Shown here in pieces: positions 8,398-16,895 of a DNA stretch of 64,000 bases. How positions within the stretch are numbered: position 1 is the first letter of the stretch; every line of letters begins with the position of its first letter. Origin of the DNA: Betaproteobacteria bacterium HGW-Betaproteobacteria-6 (lineage in GTDB: Bacteria; Pseudomonadota; Gammaproteobacteria; Burkholderiales; Rhodocyclaceae); assembly GCA_002842145.1 (NCBI GenBank), contig PHCF01000004.1, positions 30,462 to 94,461 on the forward strand, given 5' to 3'. The notes beneath the pieces were generated by a model. The model was given only the letters and a program-made list of their open reading frames with translations, had not been told where the DNA came from and searched no databases. The position numbers were made by a program, and so were the translations under genes.

Positions 8398-10659
8398 TCA
8401 AACGCCAAACTTGGCGAGTTCTAATCGAGCTCGAGAGAGTTCTGCCTGTAGTTCGCCAATCAGAACGTCTTTCGGATTCGGCATGAACATGCTGTTCAGC
8501 TTGTCGCCATCCATCCGAATGCGCTGCCCGTTGGACACGCCATAAATGACATTTCGGTCATCCCAGGAGCCAAAATAAGGCAAATATGCAGGCGGCTCAG
8601 CTGTGTTCCATTCCTGGATGAAGTCATCAAAAGACTTACCGCGAGCAATTCGGGCGCGCCGCTCAGCTTCCCGCAACTCCTTGGTCGCAATCTCATCCAC
8701 AAAATGCGTAACAGGATCGATAATCACCTTGTAGATATCGAGTGCCGTTTCGTGAGAAATCAGCTCCTCTTCGAGATCCTTGGCAACCAATGCAGGATCG
8801 CGCAATAGCACATCGCCATAGCCGCTACCGCCGCCCTGACAGATCATGTACACCTCACCAGGTTGAACCAGTTCGAATGTCATGCCCATGTCATGGGTGC
8901 TATAAGTTGCTCCCTCAATCGGTTGGTTGTTCATCAAATCGATGATGTCGAAATTGATGTTTTCCGGTGCAGACTTCAATTTCTCGAAAATATCGATGTT
9001 ACGAATCTTGCACAACGGATAAACGGGGGGCCCATAGCCGCCAAAAAGCGGTTGGGACGGGGTAAACACGGAGCCAGTACATCCGGTCATGAATCCCCAG
9101 AAGCCAGTGCCTCGCGTCGTGGCAATCTGCTCATAGCCCAGACCACCACGATACATACCAAAGCCGACACGGTCCTTAGCGAGCGTGAACGCGCCCAGAC
9201 GAACAATGGGAATTTCTTCCTCAATCAGTTCCATTTCACCGATGTCACACATTGCTGCAAACGGCGGAGAAATTGAGTGCTCGCCATCGGCGTTGGCACG
9301 ACCGCCCTGGCCATTGCCATTGATATCCGCACAGAAGTTTCCTACTTGCTCGGTATGCTGAGTCAATCCACCATAGATAAGCGTTGCCGGTTGATCATAT
9401 TGAGGCGCAACGATTGACGTGTATCGGTGCGGCAGCATATAGCTGAGCTTCGCCATAGGAATGGTTGGCAAAGTCATTGCCTTAAACAAGGGAATTAGAC
9501 TCATGGCCTGAGGCGTATCAAACGACCCGTTAAGCACTGATTTTTCATCGAAGATGAAATCCATCGGTGACAAAATCGACAGGGTTTGCGGCAAATCCGG
9601 CCAAATATTCTGAAGGAAGCACGTCAGCAAGATGGTCTTGAAGGACGCTTGATTGGTATTGATCGAGCGATTCAGAAACTCCGGTGACGATCCCCTAAAG
9701 TCCAACAACATCCGGTCGCCCTTGACCGTAACGGCAAGGTTGAACTTCATTAAGACGTTTTCACGCAAGGTCGAATCGGGAAAAGCAACCACTCGGGTAG
9801 TGCCATCGGGCAATTCGGCAATGCGCCGACGCACCTCGACCTCAACGTCCTCTAGATTCTTCCTAAGCGTCCCGATTAGTGCTTCTTCACCAAACTCCTC
9901 CAACACCTTCAGCACGCGCTCTCGCAGTCGCAACACTGAGTGGAGTTTGACTTTCATATCTTCATACTGAAGTTTCGGGTCGCGCACCGAGTTCTGCAGG
10001 AAAGTTTGAAGATCGCGCCGAATCTGGAAATTTTCGATGATTTTGAAAGGCGACATTTTTAGCCCTTCATCGAACTTGCTTTCTGCTGCTGCAGGCATGC
10101 CGCCAGGCTCGCAGGCTCCGTTCTCCCCTTCGTGAATTGTTGCCGAAAGCCAAGCGACCAACTTGCCTTTCCAGAACAGGGGAACAATCGTCGATTGGTC
10201 GGTATTATGAATCCCGCCGTAACGGGCATCATTGTGAATAAAACCATCGCCATCACGAATTCCGACTGTAGGATCATCCTTCCAATACTTGGAAATAAAC
10301 TTGATCGGATAGTGACAGCAGCCGGCAAAGCCCACGACGCCGTGGGGAGAGATCATTGACAGGTCGCCATTCGCGGTGAAAATGGCAGCGACAATATCGC
10401 CCCATTTGGCCCCCGGAGCGGCCCCCATCTGTTCAATCATGGTGTTGCTCTCGTCGAGAGCAGCTAGTAGGCGACCGCGAACTTCATTGACCAGATGCGG
10501 ATCCATGCCTTTTGAGAGAACGGATTCCTCCATCTCATTGCGAGCCCCAACCCGATGGTCTTCCATAATTTCTGGGTCAGGCGCATGAAACAGGGTGTTC
10601 TCTTCGAGAAATTTGGCGAGAACTTTTTGCTCGTCGAATGCATTGCTAACGTTAGTCAT
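8398..10659 (-). CDS. apcD: Acetophenone carboxylase-type subunit ApcD (hydantoinase B / oxoprolinase family)
   Basis: A 753-residue HyuB-like subunit. The probable metal site typical of acetone/acetophenone carboxylases is visible as H142-N143-D144 in GFIHNDARYGGIHNTD, with H151 and D154. The family C-terminal motif CQGGGSGYGD lies around residue 640. In the family this subunit hosts the carboxylation site, where carboxyphosphate-derived CO2 and the ketone enolate (activated by phosphorylation) react. It follows apcC by about 40 bases and has AGGAGG about 13 bases upstream of ATG, slightly long. About 85 kDa, in line with the large Apc subunit. Acetone carboxylase AcxB is the alternative label, but the presence of two HyuA-type genes and a 137-residue small subunit points to the Apc type. 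Confidence 0.85.
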   Translation of the reverse strand: MTNVSNAFDEQKVLAKFLEENTLFHAPDPEIMEDHRVGARNEMEESVLSKGMDPHLVNEVRGRLLAALDESNTMIEQMGAAPGAKWGDIVAAIFTANGDLSMISPHGVVGFAGCCHYPIKFISKYWKDDPTVGIRDGDGFIHNDARYGGIHNTDQSTIVPLFWKGKLVAWLSATIHEGENGACEPGGMPAAAESKFDEGLKMSPFKIIENFQIRRDLQTFLQNSVRDPKLQYEDMKVKLHSVLRLRERVLKVLEEFGEEALIGTLRKNLEDVEVEVRRRIAELPDGTTRVVAFPDSTLRENVLMKFNLAVTVKGDRMLLDFRGSSPEFLNRSINTNQASFKTILLTCFLQNIWPDLPQTLSILSPMDFIFDEKSVLNGSFDTPQAMSLIPLFKAMTLPTIPMAKLSYMLPHRYTSIVAPQYDQPATLIYGGLTQHTEQVGNFCADINGNGQGGRANADGEHSISPPFAAMCDIGEMELIEEEIPIVRLGAFTLAKDRVGFGMYRGGLGYEQIATTRGTGFWGFMTGCTGSVFTPSQPLFGGYGPPVYPLCKIRNIDIFEKLKSAPENINFDIIDLMNNQPIEGATYSTHDMGMTFELVQPGEVYMICQGGGSGYGDVLLRDPALVAKDLEEELISHETALDIYKVIIDPVTHFVDEIATKELREAERRARIARGKSFDDFIQEWNTAEPPAYLPYFGSWDDRNVIYGVSNGQRIRMDGDKLNSMFMPNPKDVLIGELQAELSRARLELAKFGV

Positions 10660-10700
10660 GATTTGCTATTTGCCTCCTAATTCTTGAATTTGTACTTGGC

Positions 10701-12836
10701 TCATTGGGAGACCCGTGTGAACCACACGGCCCCCATTGCAGCAGCCTGGTAGCGCCAGCCCGGCTCAACCAAGTAGGTAGTAGCCTTGGTTACGACAACG
10801 GCTGGCCCCTCAATCAACGTTCCAGGCAGCAGGGCCGCTTCGTCGTAAATCGGGGTATGAATAGGTTCGGCATACCCGACGTAATGGCAAGCCCGCTGGC
10901 CGACAGGTGCCGGAGGAGGCAAATGGTCACTGCTTGGCACCAGATTCTGAAATGCGATACCAGGCTGATTCACAAATGAACAAACTCGGATGGTATTGAT
11001 TCGAACACCAGCCTCAGTTGCTTGACTGCCTTCGCCAAAGCGTTCTCCATAGCGCTTATCAAACTGATCGATGAGCTTCAAGACATCATGCTGCCCGGCT
11101 AGGCGATGAAGATCCGTTACCACTGCTGTCTGGACGCGCTGATTGCCATAACGCATATCCAGTTCAAGACGATAGGAAATATCCTCTGGGGCAAAACCTT
11201 GGCGGACCAGATCCTCTCGGCCACGACGTTCGAGCTCTTCGACATTTCGGTTGAACCCGTCGTAGTCGTTAAAGAAACTCTTCATGTTCGCGTTGAACAA
11301 TACCGTCCAAGTGTTCATTTCATGGAGGTGCATCTGCGCCGTGCTTCCTGCCCCAACTGCCGAAAAAACGGACGAGAAGGGTGGCGCAAGAATCTTTCTT
11401 GCACCCAAGGCGTTTGCGATACCGCACGCGTGCAGCGGGCCATTCCCGCCATAGGCCAGAACGGTAAAGTCTTCGGGTTCATAGCCACGAGTGCGCAATT
11501 CTGTGGCAATACCATTGGCCATCTGACCATCAACCGTCCGCTTGATCAGCTTGGCAGCCTCAAGGACTTCCATATCAAGATCGTCGCACAGGCTTTCTTC
11601 AATCGCATTCTTTGCCCGGCGGGGATTGAGTTTGATATGACCACCAGCGTAGTTCTGAGGATCGAGATAACCGAGAATAAGGTCAGCATCAGTCACCGTA
11701 GGCTCGAGGCCACCACGGTCATAACAGGCCGGCCCCGGGTCGGAACCCGCACTACGAGGACCAACCGCGATGGTCTGGTATACCGGGTCATAAGTGCAGA
11801 TGGACCCCCCGCCTGCACCGAGCGTGACCAAGTGCACCATCGGTACGCTAACCATCCAGCGCTCAATTACTGGGTTGAAGTCGTAATGCTTCACCCCGCC
11901 CTCTGCAACCAGACCGATATCGAAGCTTGTCCCCCCCATGTCTGTGGCGACAACATTTCCCAACCCGGTAGATGCTGCCAAGTGCTCACAAGCCGCGATC
12001 CCCGAAACAGGCCCCGAATGAACCGTCTGCAGTGCATCCGTCGAATTCAACTGAGCCATGCCGCCGGAGTTGTGATTCACAAGCATCGGCTTGTCATAAC
12101 CCGAAGCACGGAGATTGAGTTCCAAGGTTCCCAACCCGTGATACATCACCTGATGAAGAAAACCGTCCATGATGGTCGACATAGCCCGGACATACTCACC
12201 CTTACGACCAACAATCTGATGAGACAAGAGCATGGGAATTGCACCCAGCATGTGCCCAGGATACTCATCCAAAAAGATTTCACGGATTCGAAGTTCGTGC
12301 TCGGGATTTACAACGCTGTTCGCCAGAACAACGACAAGGACTTCGGCACCCTTGTCCACGAGTTCTCGAATTTTGCTGCGCAAGTCCTCTTCGTCCAGAA
12401 CAAGAACCACGTCACCTTCATAGTCAACGCGCTCTCGTACCTCTTTAATCATCGGAATCGGAACGATGGGGTCTGGACGCTTTGCATTTGGCACGTCCAA
12501 TTGCTGCTTTTGATCCAGACCCGCTCCGTAACCTCTTGCCCGAGCAAGAGGAACCGAACTACGGAAGCCCATCGTAGTCAGGAGACCCAAGCGCGGGCCT
12601 TTTCGCTCGATCAGTGCATTTGTACCAAGCGTCGTTGCGTAGCGTACGGAATCTACCTGGGACAGCAACTCAGGTACCGTAACATCCAATTCAGCGCATG
12701 CATTTGCCAGCGCCTCATTAAACCCCAGCGCGAGGTTTTGATGAGTTGTTAGTGCTTTGCTTTGGAGGTATTTACCACCCCAAGCCACGAAACAGTCGGT
12801 GAATGTCCCACCGATATCAACGGATACCCGCTTCAT
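10701..12836 (-). CDS. apcC: Acetophenone carboxylase-type subunit ApcC (hydantoinase A / oxoprolinase family)
   Basis: A 711-residue HyuA-like ATP-binding subunit. Phosphate-binding DIGGTFTD is at residues 7-14, a second acidic/Gly loop TDMGGTSFDIG at about 300, and LGAGGGSI shortly after, the three ATPase-fold motifs of the ASKHA-like family. About 77 kDa. In ketone carboxylases this subunit phosphorylates either bicarbonate or the ketone enolate. Start: the ATG at 12836 has AGGA five bases upstream and begins MKRVSVDIGG; an upstream in-frame ATG at 12872 would overlap apcB and adds a non-conserved leader. It lies 17 bases after apcB and 41 before apcD. It is a paralogue of the apcA product at 13303. 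Confidence 0.87.
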   Translation of the reverse strand: MKRVSVDIGGTFTDCFVAWGGKYLQSKALTTHQNLALGFNEALANACAELDVTVPELLSQVDSVRYATTLGTNALIERKGPRLGLLTTMGFRSSVPLARARGYGAGLDQKQQLDVPNAKRPDPIVPIPMIKEVRERVDYEGDVVLVLDEEDLRSKIRELVDKGAEVLVVVLANSVVNPEHELRIREIFLDEYPGHMLGAIPMLLSHQIVGRKGEYVRAMSTIMDGFLHQVMYHGLGTLELNLRASGYDKPMLVNHNSGGMAQLNSTDALQTVHSGPVSGIAACEHLAASTGLGNVVATDMGGTSFDIGLVAEGGVKHYDFNPVIERWMVSVPMVHLVTLGAGGGSICTYDPVYQTIAVGPRSAGSDPGPACYDRGGLEPTVTDADLILGYLDPQNYAGGHIKLNPRRAKNAIEESLCDDLDMEVLEAAKLIKRTVDGQMANGIATELRTRGYEPEDFTVLAYGGNGPLHACGIANALGARKILAPPFSSVFSAVGAGSTAQMHLHEMNTWTVLFNANMKSFFNDYDGFNRNVEELERRGREDLVRQGFAPEDISYRLELDMRYGNQRVQTAVVTDLHRLAGQHDVLKLIDQFDKRYGERFGEGSQATEAGVRINTIRVCSFVNQPGIAFQNLVPSSDHLPPPAPVGQRACHYVGYAEPIHTPIYDEAALLPGTLIEGPAVVVTKATTYLVEPGWRYQAAAMGAVWFTRVSQ

Positions 12837-12853
12837 TTTTCCTGATCCCCTGA

Positions 12854-13267
12854 TTAATGGTTGTGACCGCAATGCCCGTGCGCCTTGCGCTTGGGAGGAG
12901 CATTGCCGATGGGCGCCTCAAGCACTTCTTCCCTATCCTTCCATTGCTCTTTTAGCGCATCGATATCAAGTTCAATGTCATGGAGCGGCGGATGACCAGG
13001 CGGCAGATATTCGGTTTCCATCATGGTTCCGCACTTGGGACAGTAGTACTCAAGAATCCGGCACCAATCCGGGTTCGGCGAATAGTTCCGGGGGTACTTG
13101 CTCGGGTCCAATAGGGGCTTATGGATTTCACGCGGATCACGGTTGTATACGAGCAGTCCGCGCTTATAGCTTTCACGAGCAGAGACGAGTTCGGTGCCAC
13201 AATGTCGGCACTCATAGAGCTCGGTATCTAGATCGATCCGAAGGTTCTCTGTGACAAGGACTTTCAT
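12854..13267 (-). CDS. apcB: Acetophenone carboxylase-type small subunit ApcB (zinc-ribbon protein)
   Basis: A 137-residue protein (15-16 kDa) with two knuckles, CRHCG near residue 20 and CPKCG near residue 78, that should form one four-cysteine zinc site. The C-terminus is basic and His-rich (KRKAHGHCGHNH), an unusual tail that could bind metal. Size and zinc ribbon match the small subunits of acetophenone carboxylase (ApcB, about 15 kDa) and, more distantly, acetone carboxylase AcxC, which is longer. It stands between the two HyuA-type genes, the expected gene order apcA-apcB-apcC. It has no catalytic role assigned in the family; it is thought to be structural. ATG at 13267 is preceded by a GAGG-type ribosome site. 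Confidence 0.85.
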   Translation of the reverse strand: MKVLVTENLRIDLDTELYECRHCGTELVSARESYKRGLLVYNRDPREIHKPLLDPSKYPRNYSPNPDWCRILEYYCPKCGTMMETEYLPPGHPPLHDIELDIDALKEQWKDREEVLEAPIGNAPPKRKAHGHCGHNH

Positions 13268-13302
13268 AATTTGCCTCGAAGGTATTGTGTTTATTGCAAG
13301 GA

Positions 13303-15225
13303 TTAGATGCGGGTCAACAAGATGTCGCCCGAGTCGCTAAACTCGAATTGCCATCCTTTGTCGATGCGGCTGGTGTAGTACGCTTCCTCAAGCACACATG
13401 GCCCTGATGCAACAGCCCCACTAGGTTGTTCTTCAGCCCGATAGAGAGAGACATCTTCAAACGCTGTGCCGTGCAGGATTTTCCGGACCTTGTCGCTCAA
13501 GGCGTTGGTCGAGGCACCCCCAAAGCTTCCGCGCAAAGTTGGTCGAGAGATCGGTTTGATCACCGACAAGGCCACGGATAACGTAGCACCAACGGGAATA
13601 TTGCTTGGCAGCTTTACGCCATCCAAAACCACAGTTTGGTCGCCTTCGTTGCTTGAAATCTGGAGCACTCTACTCAGGACGCACTCATTGAGATCGAAGC
13701 CTTCGGCAAACATGCCTCGCCGACCACGTTCCATGAGGTCATTGAGCGACGCATCCAATGCGTCCGGAGTCGCCGACGCGAGTGGTGCCTCATAACGGTG
13801 ACCAATATCAGAGAAGCCAACACCGAATGCCGAGAAAACAGCAGCCAGCCCAGGAATCAAAACACGCGATATGCCAGCCGCTTCTGCTACAGCGCAGACA
13901 GCAAATGGCCCCGCACCACCAAACGCAGCAAGCGTGGTATCCGAGGTAATCTCAGTGAACGCTTTAAGACTAAGCGCGATCTTCTCGACCCATGCTCGCT
14001 CCATTGCCACCACCGCATCGTCCTGAGATATCCCGAGAGGCTCAGCAACGCTCTTAGCGATAGCCGTCGCTGCACGATCCCGATCGATCCGCATTTCGCC
14101 ACCAAAATACGAGGCGGGATCAAGCAGACCGCTCAGCAGGAAAGCATCTGTAATAGTCGCTTCCTTGCCACCAAGACCGAAGCATGCCGGGCCAGGTGCG
14201 CTACCCACACTCTCTGGGCCAACCTTAATCTTGCCGGCCTCCGCCTTAATGATCGAACTACCACCAACACCTACGCTGACCACGTCACATAGCGGGAAAG
14301 AAACTTCAACTCCCTCGACCCGACCACGTGCATCAGTACGTACCAAGCCGCGCCTGACCTCGCCAATATCGGTGGTTGTGCCACCGATATCCATCATCAA
14401 CAGGTGCTCAAAATTGTAGTGTGCTGCGATCGCCTTGGTACCTTCCATCCCACCCCGCGGCCCCGAACTGTAGGTTTTGAGGGCGATAGTCTTCGCCACA
14501 CGCGCCGACTCACCGTCATTGCGGAAGATCAACAAAGGATTTTTTACCCTGTAAGCCCGCAATTTATGTTCGGCGTTATAGAGAAAGCGTTCCATTGCAG
14601 GGTGCAGGAAGGAATTAAAAAGTGCCGTCCAGACTCGTCGTGTGTCATCCTCATCCTCAACCACTTCATGAGAGTAAAGAATTGGCACCGCACCAAGCAG
14701 GTGTTGCGGAAATTTGCGGATCAGAACTGCTTTAGTACGCAACTCATGGAGTCTTCGCTCAGCACCACCGTAAGCGACAACAATTCGGCTGGCACCTGAC
14801 GATGCAAGCTGACCTACAGCCTTGACCGCAGCGACCTCAAAGGCATCGCCATCAAGACCCATATCGAGTTCCGCAACCCGATCACCGACAAGCGCATCAA
14901 ACAGCCCTTCGTCGCCGCCCTCCTGCCGGATCTTGAATGCTGTCAGGCTACCGGAAACAATCAGCCCCAGCCGAGGACCTTTCCGCTCCACGAGGGCGTT
15001 AGTGCCCTGCGTCGTCGAATAGCGAATGTGGTCTGTGGACAAAAGCAGCGACGGCAAATCCTCCTTGCCATAAATGGCTTTGGATGCCTTTGCCAGCCCA
15101 TCAATGAAACACCGTGACAGGTCATGCGGCGTTGTAAGCGTCTTGACTCGATGCACGTTAACACCATCAACAATACAGATATCGGTCAAAGTTCCACCGT
15201 TATCGATGTTTATTAGTTTCCCCAT
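13303..15225 (-). CDS. apcA: Acetophenone carboxylase-type subunit ApcA (hydantoinase A family, first gene of operon)
   Basis: A 640-residue HyuA-like ATP-binding subunit, about 70 kDa as known for ApcA. Motifs: IDNGGTLTDICI at 7-18 (Asn replaces the usual Ile/Val-Gly pattern residue), MDIGGTTTDIGEV near 265-280, and VGVGGSSI near 300. It is shorter than the apcC product, as in characterised Apc. Having two HyuA subunits fits the reported use of two ATP per ketone carboxylated. ATG at 15225 follows AGAGGA by about 8 bases and is preferred over ATG 15246. It is the first gene of the minus-strand operon, and the roughly 290-base region upstream carries two palindromes and faces the regulator gene at 15513. 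Confidence 0.85.
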   Translation of the reverse strand: MGKLINIDNGGTLTDICIVDGVNVHRVKTLTTPHDLSRCFIDGLAKASKAIYGKEDLPSLLLSTDHIRYSTTQGTNALVERKGPRLGLIVSGSLTAFKIRQEGGDEGLFDALVGDRVAELDMGLDGDAFEVAAVKAVGQLASSGASRIVVAYGGAERRLHELRTKAVLIRKFPQHLLGAVPILYSHEVVEDEDDTRRVWTALFNSFLHPAMERFLYNAEHKLRAYRVKNPLLIFRNDGESARVAKTIALKTYSSGPRGGMEGTKAIAAHYNFEHLLMMDIGGTTTDIGEVRRGLVRTDARGRVEGVEVSFPLCDVVSVGVGGSSIIKAEAGKIKVGPESVGSAPGPACFGLGGKEATITDAFLLSGLLDPASYFGGEMRIDRDRAATAIAKSVAEPLGISQDDAVVAMERAWVEKIALSLKAFTEITSDTTLAAFGGAGPFAVCAVAEAAGISRVLIPGLAAVFSAFGVGFSDIGHRYEAPLASATPDALDASLNDLMERGRRGMFAEGFDLNECVLSRVLQISSNEGDQTVVLDGVKLPSNIPVGATLSVALSVIKPISRPTLRGSFGGASTNALSDKVRKILHGTAFEDVSLYRAEEQPSGAVASGPCVLEEAYYTSRIDKGWQFEFSDSGDILLTRI

Positions 15226-15317
15226 AGTCTTTTCCTCTATACCCATTGCTAACCGGAGTGAGACTGCATAGTTACAGCGTCAACAAGCCCGGTCCCTACC
15301 CCGGAGTGTAGTTTTCA

Positions 15318-15350
15318 TGGTGCATTGCACCATTTATGCAATTAATTGCA
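15318..15350. promoter_or_regulatory. Two adjacent perfect palindromes between apcA and the LuxR-type regulator gene
   Basis: TGGTGCATTGCACCA (15318-15332) is a perfect dyad of two 7-base arms around one T, and TGCAATTAATTGCA (15337-15350) is a perfect 14-base dyad. They sit about one helical turn and a half apart, roughly 95-125 bases upstream of apcA, and share the half-site ATTGCACC (15325-15332 and 15346-15352 with the final bases). They are likely protein-binding sites controlling the divergent promoters, but which regulator binds is not shown by the sequence. Confidence 0.5.
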
Positions 15351-15512
15351 CCTATCGAAACTCCGCCAAATGAACGCCACAAAGGCCAAGCTCATTTCAG
15401 CTTTCCTGAGCACGAAGGCTGGTTCAACGAAGACCATTCACATACTCCATTCGGGATCTGCTATCTCCTCTTGCCAATTACCTGATGATGGAACTAGGAT
15501 GGTCGTCAAACG

Positions 15513-16895
15513 GTGATCACAGGGGGCCAACTAAGCCCCAATCAGCGAAGGAATTGCGTATCTATTGCAAGCCTTCGTGAAGAAAAAGCAGGTCAGGCGC
15601 ACCAAAACGCTGTCGAACGAACTGAGTTGCTTGAGCATATTTTCAGTTCGAGTTCTCGAATCGTGGTTTTTCAGGGTCCCGCCGGTCACGGCAAAACAAG
15701 CCTGATGCTCCAGGCAGAAGCGGCCTGCAGTGCCAACCAGATGCTCACGGGTTGGCTCTCCCTGAACGGCTCAGATAACGACCTTCACCGTTTTTTTCAG
15801 AATTTCCAAGGCATCCTCAAGAAGCTAAGCGCTGAAGCCAAGGCATCGGAAAACGACAGTTATGAGCTTGATGAAGGAGTAATTACTTCGACCAGCGATT
15901 GGGTATTGAGTCAGCTTCTGAGTCTGGGTCGAGAGGTTGCAATTTTCCTCGACGATCTTCACGATATTAGCGGACGTGCGACGCTGAGTTTTCTGCGAGA
16001 ATTGCTTGCGAATTCGCCGAGTCGAATTCGCTGGTTTCTGGCAAGTCGGGTCGTACCTGAAGTTGGCCTACCGCGCCTTGTCGTTGGTGATCAAGCTCTT
16101 CTGATTCACCCCTCAGATCTACGCTTCACTCGGGGAGAATTGCAGCGCTTTTTTTCCCGGGATTGCTCCCCTGCGTTGAGCGATCCGGAACTTGATGTCG
16201 TTTTCGCGGCAACAGAGGGATGGCCTGCAGCGGCACAATTGTATCGACTCGCTTTGCGCTCCCCACCGATTCGCCATTCTCTGCTATCTGGAAAAGCCAC
16301 TCATTTGCGCGAGATGTCAGGTTACTTGGCAGACAATGTCTTGGGTCAGCAGGAACCTCGAATTCAGGAGTTCCTCCTGAAAACGTCAATACTCGAACGC
16401 CTCTCACCATCGCAATGTAACGCATTACTAGGAAGAAACGACTCCGCCAAGATTCTTGAAGAGCTTGAGCACCTCGGGCTTTTTGTACGCCGGCTGGAGT
16501 CGCAAGACAACTGGTTCACTTATCACGCTTTGTTCTCGAAATTTCTGCAAGAGCATTTGGAAGCCACGCAAAAATGGGCGGTGGTTGAACTACATCTTCG
16601 CGCTGCCGAATGGTACCGGGAGCATCGCTATTTTGAAGAGGCTATGCATCACCTATTGCGGGCGGGTGACTACTCCTCGGCCTGCCTACTATTTGATGAA
16701 TGGGCTGATGCACTTATTCCCGATGGCTATCTGGCGACCGTCGATCACTGGTCAGCCCAAATTCCCATAGAGGAACTCTCCAAGTTTCCGAGCCTAGTTG
16801 CAAAAATTGTATGGGCACTCCTCTTTCTCAGCCGGCATCACAAGCTTGAGCCCTTGCTGCCCATCGTCAGAGCGAATCTCGAAAACCATTGCTAG
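15513..16895 (+). CDS. MalT/AlkS-like LuxR-family regulator, N-terminal ATPase part (gene split by frameshift)
   Basis: A 460-residue N-terminal half of a LAL-type (large ATP-binding LuxR) activator. The P-loop GPAGHGKTS is at about 55-63 and Walker B VAIFLDDLHD at about 143-152. The SARP/MalT-like winged and helical segments follow (FLLKTSILERLSPSQCNALLG; TYHALFSKFLQEHL). Translation starts at GTG 15513; the upstream ATG in this frame meets a stop at once. The frame ends at a TAG at 16893 in the middle of the helical-repeat domain, and homologous protein continues in the -1 frame from the next gene entry. MalT-type regulators bind an inducer and ATP, then activate transcription; as the divergent neighbour of apcA this is the natural regulator of the ketone carboxylase operon. 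Confidence 0.75.
   Translation: MITGGQLSPNQRRNCVSIASLREEKAGQAHQNAVERTELLEHIFSSSSRIVVFQGPAGHGKTSLMLQAEAACSANQMLTGWLSLNGSDNDLHRFFQNFQGILKKLSAEAKASENDSYELDEGVITSTSDWVLSQLLSLGREVAIFLDDLHDISGRATLSFLRELLANSPSRIRWFLASRVVPEVGLPRLVVGDQALLIHPSDLRFTRGELQRFFSRDCSPALSDPELDVVFAATEGWPAAAQLYRLALRSPPIRHSLLSGKATHLREMSGYLADNVLGQQEPRIQEFLLKTSILERLSPSQCNALLGRNDSAKILEELEHLGLFVRRLESQDNWFTYHALFSKFLQEHLEATQKWAVVELHLRAAEWYREHRYFEEAMHHLLRAGDYSSACLLFDEWADALIPDGYLATVDHWSAQIPIEELSKFPSLVAKIVWALLFLSRHHKLEPLLPIVRANLENHC

Noticed and set aside
11106..12752. Long plus-strand open frame antisense to apcC (about 548 codons)
   Set aside because: It lies entirely within the conserved apcC gene, has no recognisable domain and follows from codon bias of the real gene.
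8398..13267. Acetone carboxylase (acxABC)
   Set aside because: There are two different HyuA-type subunits and a 137-residue small subunit, followed by an apcE-sized gene and a bal-like ligase; acetone carboxylase has one HyuA-type subunit and a longer gamma subunit.
16860..16895. Programmed -1 ribosomal frameshift in the LuxR-type regulator
   Set aside because: An AAAA run is present, but no X-XXY-YYZ slippery heptamer followed by a clear stem or pseudoknot was visible, and the family is not known for it.
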